Under the pieces are notes generated by a model. The model searched no databases, was not told the DNA's origin, and worked only from the letters and a program-made list of their open reading frames with translations. Of a DNA stretch of 64,000 bases, positions 1-10,029 are shown piece after piece (the stretch's first letter is position 1; each line of letters begins with the position of its first letter). Location: NCBI RefSeq assembly GCF_017695965.1, contig NZ_JAAORM010000002.1, positions 597,724-661,723 of the forward strand. Reading direction: 5' to 3'. Position numbers and translations under genes: made by a program. Origin of the DNA: Prochlorococcus marinus CUG1416. GTDB taxonomy: Bacteria > Cyanobacteriota > Cyanobacteriia > PCC-6307 > Cyanobiaceae.

Positions 1-2
1 GG

Positions 3-314
3 TTAAGTGAGAAGTGGTTGCAAATTAAAATTTCTTTTGTTTTGGGATTAGTAATTTATCATTCCTATTGTTACAAAATAATGTATTCATTACAAAATGG
101 TACCTCGACCATTTCAGCAAAAAACCTAAGATTATTAAATGAATTGCCAACTTTATTATTATTCATAATTGTACTTTTAGTTATTTTTAAAAATAATTTT
201 CCAACCAGTGTTGCTACATGGAGTGTAGTTGGACTTGTTATTTTCATGTTGGCTTCAATACAGTTATATGCAAAGATTAGAAAGAAAAATGAGAATTCAT
301 TAAGTAATGAATAG
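3..314 (+). CDS. hemJ: HemJ-type protoporphyrinogen oxidase, C-terminal part (5' end outside window)
   Basis: The frame is open from base 3, so the gene begins before the window; the TTG at 18 is an internal Leu, not a start. The visible part has a helix containing WLQIKISFVLGLVIYHSYC, then RLLNELPTLLLFIIVLLV. This matches the end of HemJ (UPF0093), where the N-E-x-P-T-L-L segment opens the last-but-one helix. HemJ is a membrane heme protein that oxidises protoporphyrinogen IX to protoporphyrin IX in cyanobacteria. A further helix follows and the tail is basic. The stop overlaps the next gene's start by 8 bases, suggesting co-transcription. The assignment rests on the C-terminal third only. 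Confidence 0.75.
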   Translation, partial: LSEKWLQIKISFVLGLVIYHSYCYKIMYSLQNGTSTISAKNLRLLNELPTLLLFIIVLLVIFKNNFPTSVATWSVVGLVIFMLASIQLYAKIRKKNENSLSNE

Positions 315-954
315 GGAAGACTTAATAAAATTAACTTCCAATATTAATAAATATAGTTGTCCTAAAAATATTAATTTTCACTGTCATACAAAATTTAGTG
401 ATGGAAGTCTAGAACCCTATGAACTTTTAGAACAAGCTTATAAAAATAACTTGAAATTTTTATCAATAACCGATCATCATACAATTAAAGCTCATGAATA
501 TATAAAAACAAATAATATACTCACAAATTATCCTAAAGATGCATTTACATTGATTTCGGGAATAGAAATTAATTGTTTAATTCTAGGATGTTTAGTACAT
601 GTAATTGGATTGGGAATAGATATAAAAAGCAGATACCTTAATCCCTACATCCTTGGAGAATCTCCAATAGGTAATGATTTAAATATCAAATCAGTTATTA
701 AAGCAATAAATTTAGCTGGTGGTTTATCATTTCTTGCACATCCAGCGAGGTACAGGATTCCCTTTTATAAATTAATTCCAGAGGCAAAAATACAAGGTAT
801 TGATGGAATAGAGGTTTGGTACGATTATGAACTTAATGAAGTATGGAATCCTAGTTTATTTGTCTGTTCAGAAATAGATAAATTAGCAAATAAATATTCA
901 ATGCTAAAAACATGCGGAACAGATAGTCATGGACTTTCACTCTTAGGCAGATAA
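307..954 (+). CDS. PHP-domain phosphoesterase
   Basis: This is a 215-residue PHP (polymerase and histidinol phosphatase) family protein, probably a metal-dependent phosphoesterase. Motif I is NFHCHTKFSDGS (H25, H27), motif II is SITDHHT (D56, H57, H58), a conserved FLAHPARY lies in the middle, and CGTDSHG near the C-terminus gives the last metal ligands. The length fits small stand-alone PHP enzymes. It overlaps the preceding hemJ end and ends 1 base before the convergent cobN stop. The substrate cannot be told from sequence; relatives cleave phosphorylated nucleosides or RNA ends. Confidence 0.8.
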   Translation: MNREDLIKLTSNINKYSCPKNINFHCHTKFSDGSLEPYELLEQAYKNNLKFLSITDHHTIKAHEYIKTNNILTNYPKDAFTLISGIEINCLILGCLVHVIGLGIDIKSRYLNPYILGESPIGNDLNIKSVIKAINLAGGLSFLAHPARYRIPFYKLIPEAKIQGIDGIEVWYDYELNEVWNPSLFVCSEIDKLANKYSMLKTCGTDSHGLSLLGR

Positions 955-955
955 T

Positions 956-3900
956 TCAGAATTCGTTTTTTTCAATTTTTGAATCAGTATTAATAATTAT
1001 ATTCTTTAAATTTTCAATGACATCAGAAGAACAATTATTCCACATTTTTCTATTGACAATTTCAAGAAATCTTTGTGCAATATCTCTTAATGCCCATGGA
1101 TTATTCTCTAGAAAGAAATTCTTAAGATCCCTATCACATAACCATGATTTATAAACTTCCTCATAACACCAATCTGATACTACTTCAGTAGAAGCATCAA
1201 AAGCATATAAGTAATCTAGTGTAGCTGAAAATTCAAAAGCTCCTTTATAACCATTATCCTTCATTCCATTTATCCATTTAGGGTTAAGAATTCTTGATAT
1301 AACAACTTTATTAATTTCATCTTGTAATTTTGAAATTTTAGATAATCCAAATTTAGATAAATCACCATGATACATTTCCGGTAATTTACCGCTCAATTTT
1401 TTTACTGCTGAAGATAAACCACCTTGAAACTGATAATAGTCATCAGAATCTAAAATATCATGTTCCTTATTATCTTGGTTATGAACAACTAACTGTACAT
1501 TTTTAAGAGCGTTTTCTAATGATTTTTTGTCCTCTATCGGCTCAAGATTATCACTGTAAATCCACTTACTCCAATTAAGAAAAGATTCGCCAAAATCATC
1601 AATATTTTCCCAATTAGAATTTGAAATTAGTTCTTGTAGACCAGCTCCATATGAACCCGGCGCTGAACCGAATATACGATTAATTGGATCACCATCCTTT
1701 AATGCTGCAGCAAGAGGATTGAATTTATCATTCTCATTAAGATTAGAAATAAGATTTATTGCTTTAGAAGTTAATTTAACTAACTGAGGAAATGCATCTC
1801 TAAACATTCCCGAAATCCTTAATGTAACGTCTACCCTTGGCCTATCGAGAACAGATAAAGGGATGATTTCTAAATCAATTACTCTTCTTGAGGGTCCATC
1901 CCAAATAGGTTGTACGCCTAATAAATATAATATTTGACAAATATCTTCTCCACCATTTCTCATTGTAGATGTTGCCCATACAGATATTGCTATATTTTTT
2001 AAATCTTCTCCATTGTCTTGTTTGTATAAATCAATTATTTGAGAAGCAGATTTACAACCAACACTCCATGCTGATTCAGTTGGCAGTCCTCTCGCATCAA
2101 CTGAAAAGAAATTTTTACCAGTAGGTAAAGCTTCTGTTTTACCTCTCGTAGGGGCACCGGATGGACCACTGTTTACATATTTACCATTTAATGAATTAAT
2201 AAATGATGATTTTTCATTATATGAAGAATTAATGATTGGATTTAGGATCTCATTTTTTAATAATAAAAAATAATTATTGTGTTTCTTATCATTAAAGAAA
2301 TAGTCTATTATTTGCTGATTTTTATATTTTTCTAGATTTTTTATATTGGTTTTATTTTTGTAAAAAAACAAATATATTAGATATTTTGCTTGTTGTTCTA
2401 AAAACTCAATAGCCATTCTAAAATTTAAAATTTTTTTGTTTGAAAAACTCAATAATATTTTTTTATCCTTTTCAGTTAACTTTTGATCATATTTATTTGT
2501 CCAAGGATTCAAATCTAGTTTTAAATTTTTGGCTATATATTGAACAACACCAATTCGGCGGGCATTTGGCACTCTAGCAATACACAAGAATAAATTTATT
2601 TCATTAATATCATTCTGCCTATTGCCAAAAACATGTAATCCTGTTCTGATTTGAGATTCTTTAATTTTGCAAAGAAAGGAATCAATTTCTTCTATTTGAT
2701 TATTTTTATTCATTAAAGTAATTTCACTAAAATCTTTTTTAATTAATTTAAAAATGGATTTTTCTATTATTTCAATACGATTAGAATTTAATAATTTTGC
2801 TTCAAAATATTCGTCTAAATAATTTTCTAATTTTGAATATTTTCCATATAATTCTGATCTATCCAAAGGTGGAGTTAAATGATCAATAATTGTGGCAGCA
2901 GTTCTTCTTTTAGCTTGGGATCCTTCGCCAGGATCATTTACGATAAAGGGATATATGTTAGGTATAGCTGGACAAATAATATTTGGGAAACATTTATTGC
3001 TGAGACCTATAGATTTGCCAGGTAACCATTCAACAGTCCCATGCTTACCAATATGGCATATAGCATTTGCATTAAAAACTTTTTCAATCCAAAAATATTG
3101 TGCTAAGTATCTATGGGGAGGTGGAAGATCAGGCGAATGAATATCTCTATCAGTGAAAGAGTCATAACCTCGTTGAGGTTGAATCAATAATGTTATTTTT
3201 CCAAATCTAAGACCATTTATTGAGAATCCTTTATTATCAAGGTCGATGGCATCAGATGGTTTGCCCCAACGATTAACAATAATATTTTTAGGATCAAGTT
3301 CTAAATTTTTCCAATATTTTAAATATTCACTAAGTGGTAAGTAATCTAATGGTTTATTATTTTGAGATTCAATATCATTAGTTCTAGTTTTTATAAGAAT
3401 TGACATTAATTCCGAAGAATCTTGTGGATAATTACAAGATCCAAGGTCATAACCTTCTTCTCTTAACCAGTTAAGAATATTTATTATCGAAGTTGGTGTA
3501 TTAAGACCAACACCATTACCGATTCTTCCATTCTTTACTGGATAATTACTTATAACTAAACAAATTCTTTTATCAAAATTATTAAGTTTTTGAAGTTTCA
3601 CATAATTTGTCGCAAATTTTGAAATCCATTCAATACCTACTTGATCAGCTTTGTAACTAGTTATTTCACTATAAAGTGTATTTTTCTTTGAAATTATTTC
3701 TTTAAATGCAGAAGGACAGGTAGTAATTCTGCCATCAAATTCGGGAATGATTATTTGCATTAATAAATCAGATGAATTCATTCCAATTGATGAATTTAAC
3801 CAATTTTTTCTTGATATATTAGAAGAAAGAAGCTGTAAAATAGGGATTTTAAGAGAAGTAAAAATATTTGTTGAATTTTCAATTAAATCATTATTTTTGA

Positions 3901-4693
3901 TTTGAGATGAAGAAAAGGAAGTTGTGGTAATTATTATTTTAATATCTTCTTTTTTAAAAATTTCTATTAATTTCTTTTGAATAATATGATCTTTTAGAGT
4001 TGATATAAAAAATGTTTTAGGGGATAGTCCGCATTTTCTTAACTGCAAGTTAAGTTTTTCGTTTACTTCAATTTCATTAGCCAAAAAAAGCGATTTATAG
4101 GATATTATTCCTATCTTTTCACCTTTTTCAATTTTCCAATCATATAAATAAGGATCTGCATAATAAGAAATCTTCAAAAACTCATCAGGAATTAATGTTT
4201 CATCTATCTTTAGATAATTTAAACAATTGAGAAATTTCCTATAATTATCCAGTCCTCCAGATCTTAGTAATTTAGAAATATTTAATGCTACATCTTTATC
4301 TATACTACTTGTTTCAGATAAGGAGACTTCCTGGTCAAGGGTACCTGATAGGATTACTAGCTTCCTTTTTTTATCAAATGCTTGCCAATTTAAAAGTTGT
4401 TCAATTCCATAGTTCCATGTACCTTTATCTCCAAATAACCTTAGTACGACAACTTTTGCATAATTAATTGTTTTTAGTAGATAATTATCTACTTGAGCTG
4501 AGGAATTTAAATTAGAAATTTCTAAAGCTCTAATATTATTTTTTAATGAAGTAAATTCTTTTTCTAACAATAAGTTTGATAAGAGATTTAAATCAGCTTT
4601 GACACTTGTTATAAAAATAAAATCTGCAACTGGTTGCTCTATTAAATCATCCTTATTCTTTTCATTTCCTGCTATATTTAATATCCTGTGCAT
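956..4693 (-). CDS. cobN: Cobaltochelatase subunit CobN
   Basis: This 1245-residue protein is the large subunit of the ATP-dependent (aerobic-type) cobaltochelatase, which inserts Co2+ into the corrin ring during cobalamin or pseudocobalamin synthesis. It carries the CobN/ChlH family landmarks: a central block with CHIGKHGTVEWLPGK (histidines of the chelatase site) and DPGEGSQAKRRTAATIIDHLTPP, a downstream block with SGPSGAPTRGKTEALPTGKNF, and a C-terminal block with GSAPGSYGAGLQEL. Length fits the family (about 1200-1400). ChlH at 49200-53210 is its diverged paralogue; metal assignment follows from the CobN-type sequence around the GSAPGSYGAG block. The start lies 66 bases from the divergent ilvE start. 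Confidence 0.9.
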   Translation of the reverse strand: MHRILNIAGNEKNKDDLIEQPVADFIFITSVKADLNLLSNLLLEKEFTSLKNNIRALEISNLNSSAQVDNYLLKTINYAKVVVLRLFGDKGTWNYGIEQLLNWQAFDKKRKLVILSGTLDQEVSLSETSSIDKDVALNISKLLRSGGLDNYRKFLNCLNYLKIDETLIPDEFLKISYYADPYLYDWKIEKGEKIGIISYKSLFLANEIEVNEKLNLQLRKCGLSPKTFFISTLKDHIIQKKLIEIFKKEDIKIIITTTSFSSSQIKNNDLIENSTNIFTSLKIPILQLLSSNISRKNWLNSSIGMNSSDLLMQIIIPEFDGRITTCPSAFKEIISKKNTLYSEITSYKADQVGIEWISKFATNYVKLQKLNNFDKRICLVISNYPVKNGRIGNGVGLNTPTSIINILNWLREEGYDLGSCNYPQDSSELMSILIKTRTNDIESQNNKPLDYLPLSEYLKYWKNLELDPKNIIVNRWGKPSDAIDLDNKGFSINGLRFGKITLLIQPQRGYDSFTDRDIHSPDLPPPHRYLAQYFWIEKVFNANAICHIGKHGTVEWLPGKSIGLSNKCFPNIICPAIPNIYPFIVNDPGEGSQAKRRTAATIIDHLTPPLDRSELYGKYSKLENYLDEYFEAKLLNSNRIEIIEKSIFKLIKKDFSEITLMNKNNQIEEIDSFLCKIKESQIRTGLHVFGNRQNDINEINLFLCIARVPNARRIGVVQYIAKNLKLDLNPWTNKYDQKLTEKDKKILLSFSNKKILNFRMAIEFLEQQAKYLIYLFFYKNKTNIKNLEKYKNQQIIDYFFNDKKHNNYFLLLKNEILNPIINSSYNEKSSFINSLNGKYVNSGPSGAPTRGKTEALPTGKNFFSVDARGLPTESAWSVGCKSASQIIDLYKQDNGEDLKNIAISVWATSTMRNGGEDICQILYLLGVQPIWDGPSRRVIDLEIIPLSVLDRPRVDVTLRISGMFRDAFPQLVKLTSKAINLISNLNENDKFNPLAAALKDGDPINRIFGSAPGSYGAGLQELISNSNWENIDDFGESFLNWSKWIYSDNLEPIEDKKSLENALKNVQLVVHNQDNKEHDILDSDDYYQFQGGLSSAVKKLSGKLPEMYHGDLSKFGLSKISKLQDEINKVVISRILNPKWINGMKDNGYKGAFEFSATLDYLYAFDASTEVVSDWCYEEVYKSWLCDRDLKNFFLENNPWALRDIAQRFLEIVNRKMWNNCSSDVIENLKNIIINTDSKIEKNEF

Positions 4694-4759
4694 TTTTATA
4701 TATAAATAAGGTTTAGAATAAGTAAGTAGGATAAAACAAGTTTACCTTAATTAAATAAA

Positions 4760-5677
4760 TTGAATATGCATGAATTTCTTCCATATGCCTGGTTCGAAGG
4801 TAAATGTATTCCATTTAAAGAAGCAAAAATATCAATAGCTACTCATGCACTACATTATGGTACTGCTGCATTTGGAGGAATGAGAGCTATACCTAACCCA
4901 ACAAATAAAGAAGAATTCCTTTTATTTAGAACTGATAAACACATAAAAAGATTATCTCAAAGTGCAAAATTACTCTTAACTGATATTTCTGAAGAATATA
5001 TTTTTAAAGCCTTAGAGGAAGTTATAAAAAGAAACAAGCCAGAAAAACCTATTTATATAAGACCATTTGTATATACAAGTGATTTAGGTATAGCTCCAAG
5101 GTTACACAATATTGAAACAGATTTCTTTATTTATTGTATTGAACTAGGAGATTATTTATCCCCAGATGGTGTTTCTTGTAGAATGAGTAGTTGGACTAGA
5201 CAAGAAGATAGATCTCTCCCATTGAGAGGAAAAATAAGTGGAGCTTATATTACTAGTTCATTAGCTAAAACGGAAGCTAGTTTATCGGGTTTTGACGAAG
5301 CCTTGCTATTAAATTCAAGTGGTAAGGTAAGCGAAGCTAGTGGTATGAATTTATTTGTTGTAAGAAATGGAGACTTAATCACTCCAGGTGTTGATCAAGA
5401 TATCCTTGAGGGGATTACTAGAGCTAGTGTAATTGAATTAGCAAAATCATTTGGAATAAATGTAATTGAAAGACCAGTTGATAAAACAGAATTATTAATA
5501 GCAGATGAAGTTTTTCTAACTGGTACAGCAGCAAAAATTACACCAGTTAAAAAAATTGAATCAACTGAATTAAATGTTAAAAGACCAATAATGAATAAGT
5601 TAAAAAATAAGCTTATTGAAATAACAGAGGGTCGTTCTCAAGACTATGATAATTGGGTAACAAGAATTTCAATATAA
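4760..5677 (+). CDS. ilvE: Branched-chain amino acid aminotransferase
   Basis: This 305-residue fold-type IV PLP enzyme transfers the amino group in the last step of Val, Leu and Ile synthesis (and the first of their breakdown). Visible marks are the start block YAWFEGKCIPF, HALHYGTAAFGGMRA, the PLP-lysine region RGKISGAYITSSLAK, EASGMNLFVV, TPGVDQDILEGITR and VFLTGTAAKITPV. Length is standard. It is transcribed away from cobN and is followed 19 bases later by metH in the same direction, so the two may share a transcript. A D-amino-acid transaminase is unlikely given the ILEGITR block. Confidence 0.92.
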   Translation: MNMHEFLPYAWFEGKCIPFKEAKISIATHALHYGTAAFGGMRAIPNPTNKEEFLLFRTDKHIKRLSQSAKLLLTDISEEYIFKALEEVIKRNKPEKPIYIRPFVYTSDLGIAPRLHNIETDFFIYCIELGDYLSPDGVSCRMSSWTRQEDRSLPLRGKISGAYITSSLAKTEASLSGFDEALLLNSSGKVSEASGMNLFVVRNGDLITPGVDQDILEGITRASVIELAKSFGINVIERPVDKTELLIADEVFLTGTAAKITPVKKIESTELNVKRPIMNKLKNKLIEITEGRSQDYDNWVTRISI

Positions 5678-5696
5678 AAATCGATTTTTAATCAAA

Positions 5697-8600
5697 ATGG
5701 AATCTTTCAGAACCTATCTAAATAGAGACGAAAAACCATTAATTATTTTTGACGGGGGTACTGGAACATCTTTTCAGAACTTAAATCTTACTGCAGATGA
5801 CTTTGGAGGAAAGGAATTAGAGGGATGTAATGAAAACCTTGTTTTGTCATCACCAAAGGTAGTTGAAAAGGTTCATAATTCATTCTTAGAAGCAGGTTGT
5901 CATGTTATAGAAACTAATACTTTTGGAGCCTCATCAATAGTTCTTGAAGAATATGATATTGCGGACAAGGCTTATGAGATAAATAAAAATGCAGCTTTAA
6001 TAGCTAAAAAAAGTACTGCCAAATATTCATCAATTGATAAACCAAGATTTGTTGCTGGTTCAATTGGACCAACAACTAAATTACCTACATTAGGACATAT
6101 AGATTTTGATGAATTAAAGCAATCATATAAAGAACAAATATATGGTCTTTTAGATGGAGGAGTTGATCTTCTTTTAATAGAAACTTGCCAGGATGTTTTG
6201 CAAATAAAATCTGCCTTATTAGCCTCAAAAGAAATACTTGAAAGTAAAAATGTTGATATACCTATAATGGTCTCTATAACAATGGAAACAACAGGCACTA
6301 TGCTTGTTGGATCTGATATAGCATCAGCATTAACAATATTAGAGCCATTTAATATAGATATCCTTGGACTTAATTGTGCAACTGGTCCAGAACAAATGAA
6401 GGATCATATTAAATATTTATCTGAAAATTCACCCTTCGCTATAAGTTGTATTCCCAATGCAGGCCTTCCTGAAAATATTGGTGGTGTTGCTCACTATAAA
6501 TTAACGCCAATAGAATTAAAAATGCAGTTAATGAATTTTATATATGACTTTAATGTTCAATTGATTGGTGGATGTTGTGGGACGACACCAGACCATATTA
6601 AATATCTTTCTTCAATTATCGATGAAATTATAGATGTCGAACGGACTAACAAAAATGGTAAGAATTTTTCTAGCAGTTATATTCCTTCTGCGGCTTCAAT
6701 ATATAATTCGGTGCCATATAAACAAGATAATTCAATTTTAATTGTAGGAGAAAGATTAAATGCGAGTGGATCTAGAAAGGTAAGGGAGTTGTTAAATAAC
6801 GACGATTGGGATGGTTTAGTTTCAATTGCTAAGCAACAACAAAAAGAAAATGCCCACGTTCTCGATGTAAATGTTGATTATGTGGGAAGAGACGGAGTTA
6901 AAGATATGAAAGAAATAACTTCAAGACTAGTGACTAATATAAATTTGCCATTAATGATTGATTCGACAGATGCTGACAAAATGGAAAGTGGATTAAAATC
7001 AGCTGGGGGTAAATGTATTATAAATTCCACCAATTACGAAGATGGAGATGAAAGGTTTGATCAAGTTCTTAATTTAGCCTTAGCTTATGGCTCAGGACTT
7101 GTTATTGGAACTATTGATGAAGATGGAATGGCAAGGAATTCAGAAAAAAAATATAACATTGTTAAAAGAGCTATTAATAGATCCAGGGAATCTGGTTTAT
7201 CAGATTATGAGCTCTTTTTTGATCCACTAGCTCTTCCAATTTCTACTGGGATAGAGGAGGATAGATTAAACGCTAAAGAGACAATTAGCGCTATCTCTAA
7301 AATTCGTGATCATTTCCCTGAAATTCATATTATATTGGGTGTTTCAAACATAAGTTTTGGTCTTTCACCATTATCTAGAATTAATTTAAATTCAATATTC
7401 TTAGATGAATGCATTAAAGCAGGATTGGATTCTGCTATCATCGCTCCAAATAAAATATTGCCATTATCAAAAATTTCTGATGAAACTAAAAAGCTTTGCT
7501 TAGATTTGATCTATGACAAAAGAGAATTTGAAGATGATATTTGTACCTATGATCCATTAGTAGAATTAACAAAGGCTTTTCAAGATTTATCTATTCAGGA
7601 TTTCAAAAAAGCATCTTCAGAAAATAAAAACTTAACTCTTGAAGAAAGTTTAAAAAATCATATTATTGATGGAGAAAAAATTGGTTTAGAAGATCAATTA
7701 AATAAAGCTTTAAAAAAATATAAACCTCTAGAAATAATTAATACATTTTTACTAGATGGGATGAAAGTTGTAGGAGATTTATTTGGTTCAGGTCAAATGC
7801 AATTGCCATTTGTACTGCAATCTGCTGAAACAATGAAGTTTGCTGTTTCAATTTTAGAACCATATATGGAAACTGTAGATGAAAAAATATCAAATGGAAA
7901 ACTCTTAATTGCAACAGTCAAAGGCGATGTTCATGATATTGGAAAAAATTTGGTTGATATAATACTTACTAATAACGGTTTTGACGTAATAAATCTTGGA
8001 ATAAAGCAAGATGTTTCCGCAATTATAGATGCTCAAAAGAAGCATAATGCAGATTGTATTGCTATGAGCGGATTACTTGTAAAGTCGACTGCATTTATGA
8101 AAGATAATTTGGAGGCTTTTAACAATGAAGATATTAGTGTACCAGTGATATTAGGAGGTGCAGCGTTAACGCCAAAATTTGTAAATGAGGACTGCAGCAA
8201 AATATATAAAGGAAAAATATTGTACGGAAAAGATGCTTTCACTGATCTAAAATTCATGAATGAATATATGGATAATAAAAAGAAGGGTAATTGGTCAAAT
8301 ACAGAGGGATTTATTAACAATGAAGGTATAAATATTAGCTTAGCCTCATCCAAAACTAACTCTGAAGAGGTTAATAATTCAATATCCATAAACACCGAGA
8401 CTTCAACATTTAATTTAAAAGAAAATTTTATTAGATCTAAATTTATAAATGAAGAAGAACCAATTAACCCTCCTTTTTTGGGAACGAAAGTCTTATACGA
8501 GGTTGATATAGATTTAAATAAGTTAATTTTTTATCTAGATAAAAAAGCTTTATTTAGTGGACAATGGCAAATAAAAAAAGGAAAAAACCAAAGCGTAGAT

Positions 8601-9263
8601 GAATACAATAACTATTTGGATTCATATGCAAAACCTTTGTTAGATAAATGGTTAGAGACAATTGTAGAAAAAAAACTTATTTCACCCAAAGCAGTTTATG
8701 GATATTTCAGATGTGGCAGAAAAGATAATAGTATTTTTTTATTTGATGATAAATCATTAAATAAAATTTCTCAATTCAATTTTCCAAGACAAAAATCAGG
8801 GAATAATCTCTGCATAGCTGATTTCTATTGTGATTTAAAAAATGATAAACCAATAGATATATTTCCTATGCAGGCAGTAACAATGGGTGATATTGCTAGT
8901 GAGTATTCTCAAAAATTATTTAAAGAAGATAAATATAGTGATTATTTATTATTCCATGGACTTACTGTGCAATTAGCAGAAGCTCTAGCTGAGTATGTCC
9001 ATGCATTAATTCGTATTGAATGTGGCTTTAGGACTGAAGAACCAGACAAAAATAGAGAAATACTAGCACAAAAATATAGAGGAGCTAGATATTCTTTTGG
9101 ATATCCTGCATGTCCAAAAGTTTCTGATTCGAACATACAATTATCTTTGTTGGATGCAAAAAGAATTAACTTGACCATGGATGAATCTGAACAACTTCAT
9201 CCGGAACAAAGTACTACAGCTATAATTTCACTACACTCAAAAGCTAAATATTTCAGTGCTTAA
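5697..9263 (+). CDS. metH: Cobalamin-dependent methionine synthase
   Basis: This is a complete four-module methionine synthase of 1188 residues. The N-terminal homocysteine-binding module has the zinc cysteines in GLNCATG and GGCCGTTPDH. A pterin-binding module follows (GERLNASGSRK). The cobalamin module has the cap region and the base-off motif DVHDIGKNLVDIIL, whose His binds cobalt. The C-terminal activation module contains MQAVTMGD and GYPACPK and uses AdoMet to rescue oxidised cobalamin. It makes methionine from homocysteine and methyl-tetrahydrofolate in the cytoplasm. No cobalamin riboswitch can fit in the 19-base gap to ilvE. It is the only B12 user seen here, alongside cobN and cobU. 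Confidence 0.95.
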   Translation: MESFRTYLNRDEKPLIIFDGGTGTSFQNLNLTADDFGGKELEGCNENLVLSSPKVVEKVHNSFLEAGCHVIETNTFGASSIVLEEYDIADKAYEINKNAALIAKKSTAKYSSIDKPRFVAGSIGPTTKLPTLGHIDFDELKQSYKEQIYGLLDGGVDLLLIETCQDVLQIKSALLASKEILESKNVDIPIMVSITMETTGTMLVGSDIASALTILEPFNIDILGLNCATGPEQMKDHIKYLSENSPFAISCIPNAGLPENIGGVAHYKLTPIELKMQLMNFIYDFNVQLIGGCCGTTPDHIKYLSSIIDEIIDVERTNKNGKNFSSSYIPSAASIYNSVPYKQDNSILIVGERLNASGSRKVRELLNNDDWDGLVSIAKQQQKENAHVLDVNVDYVGRDGVKDMKEITSRLVTNINLPLMIDSTDADKMESGLKSAGGKCIINSTNYEDGDERFDQVLNLALAYGSGLVIGTIDEDGMARNSEKKYNIVKRAINRSRESGLSDYELFFDPLALPISTGIEEDRLNAKETISAISKIRDHFPEIHIILGVSNISFGLSPLSRINLNSIFLDECIKAGLDSAIIAPNKILPLSKISDETKKLCLDLIYDKREFEDDICTYDPLVELTKAFQDLSIQDFKKASSENKNLTLEESLKNHIIDGEKIGLEDQLNKALKKYKPLEIINTFLLDGMKVVGDLFGSGQMQLPFVLQSAETMKFAVSILEPYMETVDEKISNGKLLIATVKGDVHDIGKNLVDIILTNNGFDVINLGIKQDVSAIIDAQKKHNADCIAMSGLLVKSTAFMKDNLEAFNNEDISVPVILGGAALTPKFVNEDCSKIYKGKILYGKDAFTDLKFMNEYMDNKKKGNWSNTEGFINNEGINISLASSKTNSEEVNNSISINTETSTFNLKENFIRSKFINEEEPINPPFLGTKVLYEVDIDLNKLIFYLDKKALFSGQWQIKKGKNQSVDEYNNYLDSYAKPLLDKWLETIVEKKLISPKAVYGYFRCGRKDNSIFLFDDKSLNKISQFNFPRQKSGNNLCIADFYCDLKNDKPIDIFPMQAVTMGDIASEYSQKLFKEDKYSDYLLFHGLTVQLAEALAEYVHALIRIECGFRTEEPDKNREILAQKYRGARYSFGYPACPKVSDSNIQLSLLDAKRINLTMDESEQLHPEQSTTAIISLHSKAKYFSA

Positions 9264-9272
9264 GCTAAATAA

Positions 9273-9491
9273 TTAGTTTTTTTCTAGATATTCAATAATT
9301 TCTTCCTGAAGTTCTTCCATCGTTTCATTATCACCCAGATCAAGTCCCTCACCAGCTGCGTCCTGTGTTAATTCAAGATAGTATGATGCACCATCACTAG
9401 ATAAAAATTCTAATGCGGATGTTTCGTCACTATCCTTAAAAGCATCATAAAGAGCTTTAAATGCTATGTTTTCAGTAAAGTCCCAATCCAT
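9273..9491 (-). CDS. Small acidic conserved protein
   Basis: This is a 72-residue, strongly acidic protein (many Asp and Glu, few basic residues) with helical heptad-like stretches such as TMEELQEEIIEYLEKN. It has no membrane segment and no cysteine. It converges on metH with a 9-base gap, and its own upstream region (9492-9597) separates it from the divergent DUF2237 gene. Base composition and codon use match its neighbours. It looks like a conserved cyanobacterial small protein, but I do not recognise a function. Confidence 0.7.
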   Translation of the reverse strand: MDWDFTENIAFKALYDAFKDSDETSALEFLSSDGASYYLELTQDAAGEGLDLGDNETMEELQEEIIEYLEKN

Positions 9492-9597
9492 AATGAAAAA
9501 AACCTTATTAGAATTAATAACGCCTTACCCCCTATACTCGTCAACCTTTTTTTAAGAAATGTTGGTGTTTTATTAGTATTATTAAACAAAAAATTCT

Positions 9598-9981
9598 ATG
9601 ACCATAAATAATCAAGTTCAATTGAATGTATTAGGAGAAAACATTGAAGTTTGTAGTTGTGAACCTATGACAGGCTGGTTTAGAGATGGATTTTGCAATT
9701 ATGACAAAACTGATGGAGGAAATCATTCTATATGTTGTGTTATGGATGATAATTTCCTGAAATATAGTAAATCACAAGGTAATGATTTAATAACTCCTAT
9801 GCCTGCTTATTCCTTCCCAGGACTTAAGGATGGTGATCATTGGTGTATTTGTCTTGATAGGTGGAAGCAAGCATTATTAGACGGACTTGCTCCTAAAGTA
9901 ATATTAGAATCAACAAATATTGTAGTCTTAGAATCAGTACCTTTAGATAAATTGAAAGAATATCAATTTAATAAAAAGTGA
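9598..9981 (+). CDS. DUF2237 family protein
   Basis: This 127-residue soluble protein matches the DUF2237 pattern: NVLGENIEVCSCEPMTGWFR, a GNHSICCVM segment, then FPGLKDGDHWCICLDRWKQA and GLAPKVILESTN. Cysteines are unusually frequent for this genome (six), and the paired C-S-C and C-C could bind a metal; that is inference. The family has no established function that I know of. The ATG at 9598 starts directly at the conserved region after an AT-rich leader. The gene is followed 48 bases later by the Ap4A phosphorylase-like gene. Confidence 0.82.
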   Translation: MTINNQVQLNVLGENIEVCSCEPMTGWFRDGFCNYDKTDGGNHSICCVMDDNFLKYSKSQGNDLITPMPAYSFPGLKDGDHWCICLDRWKQALLDGLAPKVILESTNIVVLESVPLDKLKEYQFNKK

Positions 9982-10029
9982 TTACAAATATACTATTTTT
10001 TTTAGAATAAATATGATAGTTTCTTTTAA

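Noticed and set aside
2892..3140. Open frame antisense to cobN (82 codons)
   Set aside because: It lies wholly inside the well-conserved cobN gene on the other strand and has no family or ribosome binding site.
5640..5700. Cobalamin riboswitch ahead of metH
   Set aside because: Only 19 bases separate ilvE and metH, which is too short for a riboswitch.
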